A stretch of 7,005 bases of DNA from the NCBI GenBank assembly GCA_036263155.1, contig DATAHN010000099.1, positions 1 to 7,005 of the forward strand. Direction: 5' to 3'. A program made the translations under genes and the position numbers. Below are positions 1 to 6,944 of the stretch, piece by piece (the first letter of the stretch is position 1; each line of letters begins with the position of its first letter). Below the pieces are notes generated by a model. That model was given only the letters and a program-made list of their open reading frames with translations. It did not search any database and was not told where the DNA came from. This stretch comes from DASUBN01 sp036263155 (GTDB taxonomy: Bacteria > Pseudomonadota > Gammaproteobacteria > Natronospirales > REEB76).

Positions 1-57
1 CGGGATGAGGAACGCGTAAGCGCCGAGGGTCGTCACTAGCCCAAACAGGACCTTCAT
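1..57 (-). CDS. Start of a small membrane or secreted protein (cut by window edge)
   Basis: A minus-strand reading frame opens at tandem ATG codons (58-60 and 55-57) and stays open to the window edge, giving MKVLFGLVTTLGAYAFLIP from the second ATG. I chose the second ATG because an AGGA (63-66 on the complement) lies 5 nt from it but only 2 nt from the first. One Lys followed by an almost wholly hydrophobic stretch looks like a signal peptide or a first membrane segment. It begins 77 nt after the stop of the upstream c-di-GMP enzyme on the same strand. I saw no convincing terminator in between, so co-transcription is possible. The family cannot be named from 19 residues, and with so little sequence the frame itself is only probable. 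Confidence 0.5.
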   Translation of the reverse strand, partial: MKVLFGLVTTLGAYAFLIP

Positions 58-134
58 CATGGTCCTGTCCCGAGGCATCGAATGGCTGTGAGACGAGTTT
101 CGCGTTATCCGGCAACCGAACCTTCACTATTGAT

Positions 135-3100
135 TCAGCGCCGCCGCTGCATGGGCACGCTGCCCTGGCGCAGGATGTCGGCGCAGGCGTCCGCCGAGAG
201 CGGGTGGCTGTAGTAGAAGCCCTGGGCCATGTCGCAGCCCGCCTCCCGCAGGAACTCGCCCTGGCGCGCCGCCTCCACGCCCTCCGCCACCACCTTGATG
301 CCGAGCTCATGGCCCATGGCGATCACCGCGTTGACGATCGCCGCCTGGCGCGCGTCGTCCGGCACGCCCGCCACGAAGCTGCGGTCCACCTTGATGGTGC
401 GTATGGGGAAACGGTTCAGGTAACTCAACGACGAGTAGCCGGTGCCGAAGTCGTCCAGCGAGAACCCCACACCCATGTCGGCCAGGTCGTCCATGCGTTG
501 CAGCACGGCCGGGCTGTCGGTCATGAGCGCGGTCTCCGTGAGCTCGAGCTGCAGCATGTGCGCCTCGAGTCCGGTGCGGTCCAGGATGCCCTTCACCGTC
601 GCCACCATGTCGTCCTGCAGGAACTGGCGCGGCGATACGTTCACCGTGAGCGGCGCCAGCGGCACCCCCAGGCTGCGCCATGACACCGCCTGGCGGCACG
701 CCGCCTCCAGCAGCCAGCTGCCCAGCATCAGGATGTCGCCGCTCTGCTCGGCGATGGGGATGAACTTGGCGGGAGAGATCAGCGCGCCGTCGGCGGTGCG
801 CCAGCGCGCCAGCGCCTCCAGCCCCGCCACCTTGCCGCCGATCAGTTCCACCTGCGGCTGGTATTCAAGGTAGATCTCGCCCTGCATGGTGGCACGGCGC
901 AGGTTGCCGCGCAGCGTCAGGTACTCCTCCGCCAGCGCCTTCATGTCGGCGTTGTAGAAGCGCAGGCCGCCCGGGTCCTGGCGCTTGACCTCCAGCAGCG
1001 CGTTGTCGGCGTTGCGCAGCAGCGCCTCGGCCGTCTCGCCGTCCTGCGGCGCCATGGCCACGCCCATGCTGACTCGCAGGTCCAGCCGGCTCGCCGGCAG
1101 CTGCAGGGGAGCCTCGAGCATCCCCTTCACGGACTCCAGCCGCTGGCGCAGCGCCTCGCGGCTGCCGTCGCCGATGATCACCGCCGCGAACTCGTCCGCC
1201 GCGAGCCGCGCCACGCCCTCGGAGCCGCCGAACGCGGCCGAGAGGCGCGTGCCGAACTCGCGCAGCACGCTGTCGCCGGCATCATGGCCCAGCACGTCGT
1301 TGATGATCTTGAAGCCGTCGATGTTGCACAGCACCACCGCCACGCGCCGGTCCGCGCCGGCGTAGCGGAACTGGTCCGCCAGGTGCTCGGTGAGCAGTAC
1401 CCGGTTGCCGAGCCCGGTGAGCGGGTCGTAGAACGCCAGGTAGCGCAGGCGCTTCTCGCTCTGCACCCGCTCGGTGATGTCGGTGGTGACCGAGATCACG
1501 CCGTTGATGCCGCCGCTCTCGTTGCGGCTGATCACCGCGTCCACCTGCACGTCGATGATGCGTCCGTCGGCGGTGAGGTAGCGGGTGGTGAATGCCATGC
1601 TGGGGCGCTCGCCCGTCACCAGCTTGCGGAAGCGCTGCTCCGCCTCGGCCCGTTGCGGCGCGTCGGCGATGATGTCGAAGACCTTCTTGCCCACGAGACC
1701 GCCGGGCATGTAGCCAAGCATCTCGTGGTGGGCCTGGTTCGCGTAGGTGATCACGCCGTCCAGCGCGATCTCCTTGATTCCGTGCGGCACCGCCTCCATC
1801 AGGCGGCGGTACTGGCGCTCGCTGCGCCGTAGCGCCGCCTCGCTCTCCTTCTGGGAGGTGATGTCCTGGAAGATGCCGAACACCGACTCGCCCGCATCCG
1901 GCGTGGGCGGGCTGTACTGGCCCTTCACCCGCACGTGGCGAATCTGGCCGTCCGGCCGCACCACCCGCGCCTCGAACTCCACGCTCTCGTGGGTGGCGGC
2001 GGCATGGCGCACGAACTTCTCCACGTAGGGCTGGTCGTCCGGGTGGTAGGTGCTGAGCGTGCGGTTGAAGTCCGGGTCGATCCGGCGCGGGTCGAGGCCG
2101 CGGATGCGGTAGACCTCGTCCGACCACCACAACTTGTTGCTGGCGATGTCCCAGCGCCAGTGGCCGAGGTGCGCGAGGTGCTCGGCCTCGCCCAGCATCG
2201 AGGTACGCTCCTCCAGCACGTCGCGGGTACGCACCCGCTCGCTGATGTCGGTGAGCACGCCGACGAAGAACTTGACCGCGCCCTGCTCATCGAACACCGG
2301 GCTGATGGACAGCTCGTTCCAGAACTTGGTGCCGTCCTTGCGGTAGTTGATGATCTCGACCTGGATGGAACGGTGTGCGCGCAGCGCCGCATTGACCTCA
2401 TCGCAGGTCTGCGGGGAGGTCTCCTCACCCTTCAACAAGGTCCAGTCCCGCCCGCGCACTTCCTCGAACGTGTAGCCGGTGATGCGCTGGAACGCCGGGT
2501 TGGTGTAGTTGATGAGGTATCTCTCGTCGCCGGTGGCGTCCGCCACCATCACGCCCGCCGGTGACTGGCTCACCGCCGCACCCAGCATCACGTGCTCCGA
2601 GAGCAGTTTCTCCAGCTCAAGCTCGCGCTGCTTGAGCGCGGTGACGTCCGTATAGACGTTGATGTAGCCGCCGTCGCGGCTGCGCCGCTCCTTGATCAGC
2701 ACCCAGCGGCCGTCCGGCAGGCGCTGCTCGAGGCTGCCGGTGGAACGGTGGTGCGCCTCGAGCCGGTCCCGCAGCCACTTCTCCGCGTCGCCGTCCGGGA
2801 TCGCGATCTTGTCCTCATCGATGGCCGCGCGCAGCATGTCCTCGAACTTGGTGCCGGGCACCATGAGCGGGGCGAGGTGCGGGTACATGAGCTTGAGCTG
2901 CTCGTTCGACACCACCACCTTGTCGTCGGCGTCGAAGATGATGAAGCCGTCCTCGATGTAGCCGAGCGCGTCCGCCAGCAGGTTCTCCGCCTGTTCGCGC
3001 GCGCGCGCGTGGGTCGCTGCCGAGAGCGCCGCCTTCACCGAGCGGCGCAGGCGCGGCATGTGCTTGGAGGACTTGGTCACGTAGTCCGCGAGCCCGAGGC

Positions 3101-3434
3101 GCATCGCCTCCACCGCCACCTCCTCGGTGCCGGTGCCGGTGAACATGATCACCGGCAGGTCCTGGTCGCGGCTGCGGATGCGCTTCAGCACCTCGAGGCC
3201 CGTGGACCACTTGAGGTGGAAGTCCGTGATCACGAGATCGAGTCCCGGCTGGGCGATGGCGGCCTCGAGCTGGGCCGGCGTGCTCACCTGGAAAGTCAGG
3301 GCGTCCGGGAAGTCCTTGCGCAGCTCCCGCTCCACCAGGGCGCGGTCGTCCGGGTTGTCGTCCACGAGCAATACACGCGGACCGCCGGCACCGGCGCGCG
3401 CAGTCTCGCCTTCAACTCGCTTCTTCTCCGCCAT
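135..3434 (-). CDS. Receiver/multi-PAS GGDEF-EAL protein, predicted c-di-GMP phosphodiesterase
   Basis: This 1099-residue cytoplasmic protein has no membrane segment. Domain order is: receiver (about 18-140), PAS_7-type PAS (about 152-268), LOV-like PAS (about 283-400), PAS_3-type PAS (about 415-530), a fourth PAS (about 538-658), GGDEF (about 660-828) and EAL (about 838-1092). The receiver has the acidic pair D25/D26, phosphoacceptor D71 (ITDFHL), T99 and K121, so it should accept phosphate. The GGDEF half looks catalytically dead: AADEF at 745-749, N704 where the first metal Asp belongs, and no RxxD before the signature. The base-binding part (FKIIND, GHDAGD) remains, so it may still bind GTP. 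The EAL half looks active: E873 (EALARW), N932, E964, D994/D995 (DDFGTGYSS), K1015, E1051 and Q1071. Its likely role is hydrolysis of c-di-GMP to pGpG, controlled by phosphorylation and PAS ligands. The ATG has GGAGG 4 nt upstream. It lies 36 nt downstream of the Rcp1-like regulator. Confidence 0.97.
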   Translation of the reverse strand: MAEKKRVEGETARAGAGGPRVLLVDDNPDDRALVERELRKDFPDALTFQVSTPAQLEAAIAQPGLDLVITDFHLKWSTGLEVLKRIRSRDQDLPVIMFTGTGTEEVAVEAMRLGLADYVTKSSKHMPRLRRSVKAALSAATHARAREQAENLLADALGYIEDGFIIFDADDKVVVSNEQLKLMYPHLAPLMVPGTKFEDMLRAAIDEDKIAIPDGDAEKWLRDRLEAHHRSTGSLEQRLPDGRWVLIKERRSRDGGYINVYTDVTALKQRELELEKLLSEHVMLGAAVSQSPAGVMVADATGDERYLINYTNPAFQRITGYTFEEVRGRDWTLLKGEETSPQTCDEVNAALRAHRSIQVEIINYRKDGTKFWNELSISPVFDEQGAVKFFVGVLTDISERVRTRDVLEERTSMLGEAEHLAHLGHWRWDIASNKLWWSDEVYRIRGLDPRRIDPDFNRTLSTYHPDDQPYVEKFVRHAAATHESVEFEARVVRPDGQIRHVRVKGQYSPPTPDAGESVFGIFQDITSQKESEAALRRSERQYRRLMEAVPHGIKEIALDGVITYANQAHHEMLGYMPGGLVGKKVFDIIADAPQRAEAEQRFRKLVTGERPSMAFTTRYLTADGRIIDVQVDAVISRNESGGINGVISVTTDITERVQSEKRLRYLAFYDPLTGLGNRVLLTEHLADQFRYAGADRRVAVVLCNIDGFKIINDVLGHDAGDSVLREFGTRLSAAFGGSEGVARLAADEFAAVIIGDGSREALRQRLESVKGMLEAPLQLPASRLDLRVSMGVAMAPQDGETAEALLRNADNALLEVKRQDPGGLRFYNADMKALAEEYLTLRGNLRRATMQGEIYLEYQPQVELIGGKVAGLEALARWRTADGALISPAKFIPIAEQSGDILMLGSWLLEAACRQAVSWRSLGVPLAPLTVNVSPRQFLQDDMVATVKGILDRTGLEAHMLQLELTETALMTDSPAVLQRMDDLADMGVGFSLDDFGTGYSSLSYLNRFPIRTIKVDRSFVAGVPDDARQAAIVNAVIAMGHELGIKVVAEGVEAARQGEFLREAGCDMAQGFYYSHPLSADACADILRQGSVPMQRRR

Positions 3435-3438
3435 CGGC

Positions 3439-3443
3439 CCTCC
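3439..3443 (-). promoter_or_regulatory. Ribosome binding site of the GGDEF-EAL gene
   Basis: GGAGG lies 4 nt before the ATG at 3432-3434, inside the 36-nt gap after the upstream regulator's stop. It supports this start and independent translation initiation within the operon. The gap also holds a perfect 10-bp palindrome, CCAGGCCTGG (3444-3453), next to this site; it has no loop, so it can form only a very short hairpin. Confidence 0.7.
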
Positions 3444-3470
3444 CCAGGCCTGGTCCCCGGTCCGGTCCCG

Positions 3471-3929
3471 CTAGTGCAGTTCCGGGTGCTCGCTCAGCAT
3501 CAGCCAATAGACCTGAAGCTGCTTCAAAAGTGCGCTGAACTCCTCGAACACCACCGGCTTCACCAGGTAGGAGTTCGCCCCCAGCTCGTAAGCGCGGTTG
3601 ATGTCCGCCGGCTCGCGCGACGAGGTCAGCACCACCACCGGCAGGCGCCGCAGGCCGTTCTGGGCCCGCAGCCACTTCAACACCTCGTGGCCCGAGAGCC
3701 GCGGCAGCTTCAGGTCCAGGAGCAGCATGAACGGCAGCGGGTGGCGCAGCCGGTCCGCATAGTCCCCTTCGCCCGAGAGGTAGGCTACCGCCTCCTCGCC
3801 ATTCTTCACGCAGGCGATCGGGTTCACCACGTGGGACTTGCTGAACGCGCGCCTGATCAGCATCACGTCGTTCTCGTCGTCCTCCGCCAGCAATATCGTC
3901 GTCTTGGTTATGTCGCCCATGTCGGCCAT
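3471..3929 (-). CDS. Stand-alone Rcp1-like response regulator (CheY-type receiver)
   Basis: This is a 152-residue single-domain receiver with no DNA-binding or enzymatic output domain. Visible phosphorylation residues are E16/D17/D18 (LLAEDD), phosphoacceptor D72 (LLLDLKLP), T102 (VVLTSS) and K124 (YLVKP). The pattern AEDDENDVMLIRRAF, the insert YLSGEGDYADRLRHPLP before the phospho-Asp strand, and the aromatic tail around VYWLML are typical of the Rcp1 family. These regulators usually pair with phytochrome-like HisKA kinases, often passing phosphate onward or acting by protein contact. The frame is open further upstream (71 more residues), but that extension lies within the kinase gene in another frame. 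The chosen ATG has AAGGAG 8 nt upstream and the protein then has normal family length. The ATG shares one base with the kinase TGA (TGATG), so translation is probably coupled and the pair is probably cognate. Confidence 0.97.
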   Translation of the reverse strand: MADMGDITKTTILLAEDDENDVMLIRRAFSKSHVVNPIACVKNGEEAVAYLSGEGDYADRLRHPLPFMLLLDLKLPRLSGHEVLKWLRAQNGLRRLPVVVLTSSREPADINRAYELGANSYLVKPVVFEEFSALLKQLQVYWLMLSEHPELH

Positions 3930-6541
3930 CACCGGTACTCCTTCAGGCGTGCATGGAAGGTGCTGCCCTTCCCGTCGGATTCGACGCTGATCGACCCCTG
4001 CATGCTCGCCAGCCCCTTCTTCACGATGGAGAGGCCGATACCCGTGCCCGGATAGGTCTCCGAGCCATGCAGCCTCTCGAACACGTTGAATATGCGTTCC
4101 TGGTGCTCCGGCGCGATGCCGATGCCGTTGTCCCTCACGCACAGCTCGATGTCGCCGCGGCGCGCGATGGCCCAGATGCGCACCTTGGGCGCCGTCCCGG
4201 GCTCCGTGAACTTGAGCGCGTTCCCCACCAGGTTGAGGATCACCTGCTTTAGTGTGGCCTTGTGGCCGAGGACCGTCAACGGCGGCACTGCCACTTCCAC
4301 CGCGGCGCCCCGCGACTCGATGTCATGCTGCAGGTCCGTCAGCGTCTCCTGCACCAGCTCCGCCAGGGGCACCCCCTGCAGCTCCACCTTGTCCCGGCCG
4401 ATGCGGCTGTAGGCCAGGAGGTCCTGGATCAGGGCGTCCATGTTCTTGGAACTCTTGATGATGCGCGCCAGGTAGTCCCTGCCGGAGTCGTCCAGCTTGA
4501 TGCCGTGGTCCTCCAGCACCGCGTCGGCGAAGCCGTGCATGGCGCGCAGCGGCGCCCTGAGGTCGTGCGCCACCGAGTAGGCGAACGCGTCCAGCTCCGC
4601 GGTGCGTTCCGCCACCCTCCGTTCCAGCTCGTGCATGTGTCCCTCCAGCGCCTCCTTCAGCAGCACGCTCTCGATGCCCGCCGAGGCGCTCTGCGCCAGC
4701 TGCAACAGGATGGACTCGTCCTCCGCGTCGAAATCGGTCCCGCCCTTGTCGGCTACCACCAGCGCGCCCACCAGCTCCGAGTCACTGCCGGTCAGAGGCA
4801 CCGCCAGCAGCGCGCCGATGTCGGTCCGCCCGTGGCTGGGATCGAACAGCAGCAGCCCCGGGTGATCCGGCATCTCCTGGGCCATGAAGCGCAGCGGGTG
4901 ATGCTTCTCCTTGAGCACGCGCCACACGCCCTCGCCGTCCGGCAGCCGTTCCGGCGCGCGCCAGGCCGCGTAGGGCTCCGCCAGCGAGGCGCGCAGCTGC
5001 CGCGGCTCGCAGCGGGCGATCGCCACTTGCGCCCCGGACAGCTCGCGGGCGCGCTCCGCGGTGATGCACAGCACCTCATCCACGGTCTTGGCGCCGGCGA
5101 TCTCCAGCGACGAGGCCGCCAGCGACTGCAGCTCGCGGGCGCGGCGCTCCACCGCCGCCTGCGCCTGCTTGCGGGGCGAGATGTCGTAGATCAGCACCAG
5201 GTTGAGCGCCCGGTTGTCTATCACCACCGCGCTGACACGCACGTCCACGTGCATGATCTCGCCGCTCTTGGTGAGGTGCCGCCACTCACCGGCGTGGCGG
5301 TACTCGGCGTTGCGGTAGCCCGGCGCCTTCATGAAGGCCTTGAGCTTCGGCACGTCCTCGGCGGGGCGGATGTCGAAGATGGTCATCTCGAGGAACTCGC
5401 TGCGGCTGTGGCCGTAGCGGTCTATCGCGGCTTGGTTCACGTCCACGAACTCGCCGGTGTCGCGGTCGTAGAGCAGCATCGGCGCCGGGTTGTTGTCGAA
5501 GAAGTTGCGGAAGTTGGACTCGCTGCGGCGCGCCGCCGTGCGCGCCTCGCGCGTCTCGTGGTCGAAGCGCATGCGCGTGCGCTGGGCCCAGCGGCTGGTG
5601 AAGAACACCCCGCCCAGGGAGATGCCGGCCAGCAGCAGCGCGAACAGCCAGATCACGAAGCGCTCCGCCGCGAACTGCGCCTGGATGCCGGCCCGCGCCG
5701 GGTCCGGCATGGAGGCCTGCAGCAGCCCGTTCACCCGCCGCGCCATCCACTGGTCCTCCACCAGCAGGAACAGCACCAGCATGATCGCGAACATGCTCGC
5801 TGCCAGCACCAGCTCCCGCGGCGTGTAGGCGGGCTCGCCACGCCCCGTGCCGAAGTGGCGCTGCTTGAGGCGCTCGACCGCGGGGCTGAACAGGAGGATC
5901 AGCGGTGCGCCGGTCAGCACCGAGAGCAGGAACGCGTTCGGCACCCAGGCCAGCCAGGATGCGAGGATGCCGCCGCCGCCCACCAGGGCCGTGCCCGTGA
6001 ACTCCGAGATGAAGGAGCCCAGCGAGCTCACCAGCGCCGCGCTCAGGGAGGCCAGCAGGAACCAGCCCCAGGAGCGCGCGCTGCGCAGGCTGTAGTCGCC
6101 CTTGTAGTTGCAATAGAAGAGGAAGTAGGTCGCCAGCGCCAGGGGGTTGTGGAGCGCGTTCACCACCGCCACGTCCGGCGGCATACCTTTATAGAGCGTG
6201 CTGAACAGCGTGGCGAGGTAGGCCGGCACCGCCGCCCACTCCAGCCCCAGCCACATCACCAGGCACACCCCCACGGTCCAGGGCAGGTAGATGTGCACCA
6301 CCTCGGCGGTGTGGCCCAGGTGGAACTCCCAGCGGTTCCAGGTGAAGCCGGCGCCGTGGGGCAGTAAGCCGTTGTCCGCCAGCGGCCACCACACGCAGAG
6401 CAGCGTCACCGCCAGCCACAGGCTGGTGAGCACGAAGCGCGGATACTCGCGGGCGGCATACACGGCCAGGGGCGACAGCGGCTGCCAGCGCCAGCCCGTG
6501 GCGCGCCATGCGGAGGATCCCCTGATGTCCGTCACGCTCAT
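3929..6541 (-). CDS. Membrane sensor histidine kinase (MASE1-like, PAS, GAF, HisKA, HATPase)
   Basis: The 870-residue kinase (numbered from the ATG) starts with about eight hydrophobic segments between residues 35 and 315. They include RFVLTSLWLAVTLLCVWW, WGWFLLASLSAALVSSLGSF, LVLAASMFAIMLVLFLL and FVIWLFALLLAGISLGGVFF. The layout resembles the MASE1 integral membrane sensor; this assignment is from memory of the family and is moderate. A polar loop of about 30 residues separates the last two segments. A PAS domain follows (about 342-458), then a GAF-like domain (about 476-630) and a short charged linker. HisKA has phospho-His H659 (SVAHDLRAPLR). The ATPase has N770/N774, D804-G808 (DNGIGI) and GTGIGL at 832-837. 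There is no fused receiver or HPt, so phosphate must pass to separate proteins; the coupled Rcp1-like regulator is the obvious partner. I prefer the ATG at 6541 (ACAGG 8 nt upstream) over an in-frame GTG at 6547, which lies only 2 nt from that site. The signal sensed is unknown. Confidence 0.96.
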   Translation of the reverse strand: MSVTDIRGSSAWRATGWRWQPLSPLAVYAAREYPRFVLTSLWLAVTLLCVWWPLADNGLLPHGAGFTWNRWEFHLGHTAEVVHIYLPWTVGVCLVMWLGLEWAAVPAYLATLFSTLYKGMPPDVAVVNALHNPLALATYFLFYCNYKGDYSLRSARSWGWFLLASLSAALVSSLGSFISEFTGTALVGGGGILASWLAWVPNAFLLSVLTGAPLILLFSPAVERLKQRHFGTGRGEPAYTPRELVLAASMFAIMLVLFLLVEDQWMARRVNGLLQASMPDPARAGIQAQFAAERFVIWLFALLLAGISLGGVFFTSRWAQRTRMRFDHETREARTAARRSESNFRNFFDNNPAPMLLYDRDTGEFVDVNQAAIDRYGHSRSEFLEMTIFDIRPAEDVPKLKAFMKAPGYRNAEYRHAGEWRHLTKSGEIMHVDVRVSAVVIDNRALNLVLIYDISPRKQAQAAVERRARELQSLAASSLEIAGAKTVDEVLCITAERARELSGAQVAIARCEPRQLRASLAEPYAAWRAPERLPDGEGVWRVLKEKHHPLRFMAQEMPDHPGLLLFDPSHGRTDIGALLAVPLTGSDSELVGALVVADKGGTDFDAEDESILLQLAQSASAGIESVLLKEALEGHMHELERRVAERTAELDAFAYSVAHDLRAPLRAMHGFADAVLEDHGIKLDDSGRDYLARIIKSSKNMDALIQDLLAYSRIGRDKVELQGVPLAELVQETLTDLQHDIESRGAAVEVAVPPLTVLGHKATLKQVILNLVGNALKFTEPGTAPKVRIWAIARRGDIELCVRDNGIGIAPEHQERIFNVFERLHGSETYPGTGIGLSIVKKGLASMQGSISVESDGKGSTFHARLKEYR
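3938..3943 (-). promoter_or_regulatory. Ribosome binding site inside the kinase 3' end, setting the regulator start
   Basis: AAGGAG, 8 nt before the regulator ATG, is made by the Lys-Glu codons near the kinase C-terminus (KEYR-stop). With the TGATG stop/start overlap it decides the regulator start against the longer upstream frame. It also indicates translational coupling. Confidence 0.8.
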
Positions 6542-6549
6542 GGGCACTG

Positions 6550-6554
6550 CCTGT
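6550..6554 (-). promoter_or_regulatory. Probable ribosome binding site of the kinase gene
   Basis: ACAGG with 8 nt to the ATG at 6539-6541. The alternative GTG at 6545-6547 would leave only 2 nt, so this site argues for the ATG. The match is weak (AGG core), and initiation may be inefficient. Confidence 0.45.
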
Positions 6555-6637
6555 CACAGGCTTCCCGCGGCGGCTCGGCTGCCGGCCTATGTCAAACAGT
6601 GTAGTCAAATGAGGGGGGCGTGTCCGGGGGTCTTGGA

Positions 6638-6666
6638 TTGAAAGGCCCCGGGGGTTCCCGTATAGT
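6638..6666 (+). promoter_or_regulatory. Sigma-70 promoter of the tRNA-Pro gene
   Basis: TTGAAA (6638-6643, five of six consensus bases) and TATAGT (6661-6666, five of six) are separated by exactly 17 bp. Transcription should begin near 6673, leaving a leader of only about 8 nt before the mature tRNA. The bases after the -10 box (ACGCGGCC) form a GC-rich discriminator, which in proteobacterial stable-RNA promoters is associated with ppGpp/DksA (stringent) control; that regulation is inferred. The spacer contains the palindrome CCCCGGGG (6646-6653). Confidence 0.85.
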
Positions 6667-6680
6667 ACGCGGCCTGCTTT

Positions 6681-6757
6681 CGGGGTGTAGCTCAGCCTGG
6701 TAGAGCACTACGTTCGGGACGTAGGGGCCGCAGGTTCAAATCCTGTCACCCCGACCA
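6681..6757 (+). tRNA. tRNA-Pro, anticodon CGG
   Basis: A full cloverleaf can be drawn by hand. The 7-bp acceptor stem pairs CGGGGTG (6681-6687) with CACCCCG (6747-6753), with discriminator A6754 and encoded CCA at 6755-6757. The anticodon stem CTACG/CGTAG (6708-6712/6720-6724) holds the 7-nt loop TTCGGGA with anticodon CGG at 6715-6717, which reads CCG proline codons. The T-arm is GCAGG-TTCAAAT-CCTGT (6730-6746) and includes one G-U pair. The D-arm contains the usual AGCTCAGCCTGGTAGAGC (18 nt). The gene is divergent from the kinase and has its own promoter. Confidence 0.99.
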
Positions 6758-6790
6758 ATAGATTGTTATTTCCCGAGAATTAAACGTTAG

Positions 6791-6820
6791 GGTGCTAATG
6801 AGCACCTGCGGCACCATTTT
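6791..6820 (+). terminator. Possible weak terminator after tRNA-Pro
   Basis: GGTGC (6791-6795) can pair with GCACC at 6802-6806 (6-nt loop) or with a second GCACC at 6811-6815. The second is followed directly by ATTTTGATTT. Either stem has only 5 bp and the T-run is short, so this is a weak candidate for the end of the tRNA transcript. The same bases overlap the possible 5' remnant of a decayed tRNA copy, so the resemblance could be accidental. Confidence 0.3.
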
Positions 6821-6826
6821 GATTTC

Positions 6827-6944
6827 GGGGCCGCATGTTCAATTTGCTGCTCGGCTATCCCTGCCTCGCGACGCAAATCCCCGCCTCGGGCTTCCTGCCC
6901 TCGGCGCTCGGAGGCTTCGCCTCCTCGCCCTGTCACCCCGATCA
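6827..6944 (+). pseudogene. Split, decayed copy of the tRNA-Pro 3' part
   Basis: GGGGCCGCATGTTCAATT (6827-6844) matches tRNA positions 6724-6741 at 16 of 18 bases. CCTGTCACCCCGA (6929-6941) matches 6742-6754 exactly, followed by TCA in place of CCA. In the tRNA the two blocks are contiguous; here they are separated by 84 nt. The break falls exactly between the T-loop and the 3' strand of the T-stem. The copy is not functional as a tRNA. Weaker collinear matches upstream (GGGTG at 6790-6794, GAGCAC at 6800-6805) hint that more of a tRNA was once present, but these are short enough to be chance. Alternatives are a site-specific integration scar or a tyrT/rtT-style tRNA-derived repeat. Confidence 0.7.
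6845..6928 (+). other. 84-nt GC-rich insertion within the tRNA remnant
   Basis: By hand count this segment is about 71% GC, against about 41% in the 69 nt between the tRNA and the remnant. It contains the hairpin GGAGGC-TTC-GCCTCC (6910-6924), a small GGGC/GCCC stem (6888-6900), GCCTCG twice 20 nt apart (6863, 6883) and GCTCGG twice (6849, 6906). I found no target-site duplication or terminal inverted repeats. Its origin is unknown. It could be a small palindromic repeat of the REP type or the body of a tRNA-derived repeat unit. Confidence 0.5.

Noticed and set aside
61..134. A terminator or promoter between the EAL gene and the left-edge gene
   Set aside because: I found no stem followed by a T-run, and no -35/-10 pair with usable spacing.
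1282..2130. A 282-codon minus-strand frame inside the GGDEF-EAL gene
   Set aside because: It is an alternative frame of a gene whose main frame has continuous PAS and GGDEF homology. It is rich in Gly, Arg, Ala and Pro and has no domain.
2235..2588. Calling the EAL protein a blue-light receptor
   Set aside because: The LOV-like PAS lacks the adduct Cys (Trp instead) and the signalling Gln (Leu instead).
2592..4055. A 487-codon open frame on the plus strand
   Set aside because: It is antisense to three well-supported genes and crosses their boundaries, with the same His/Arg/Val-rich shadow composition.
3930..4142. A 71-residue N-terminal extension of the Rcp1-like regulator
   Set aside because: It overlaps the kinase coding sequence, shows no similarity to receivers, and a good AAGGAG site precedes the internal ATG at 3929.
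4262..6367. A 701-codon open frame on the plus strand
   Set aside because: It is exactly antisense to the kinase, with composition dominated by H, R, Q, V and L and no recognisable domain. It arises from the third-position GC bias of the kinase codons.
6613..6654. A G-quadruplex from the G-runs before the tRNA promoter
   Set aside because: Only three long G-runs are present, with irregular and long loops. GC bias explains them.
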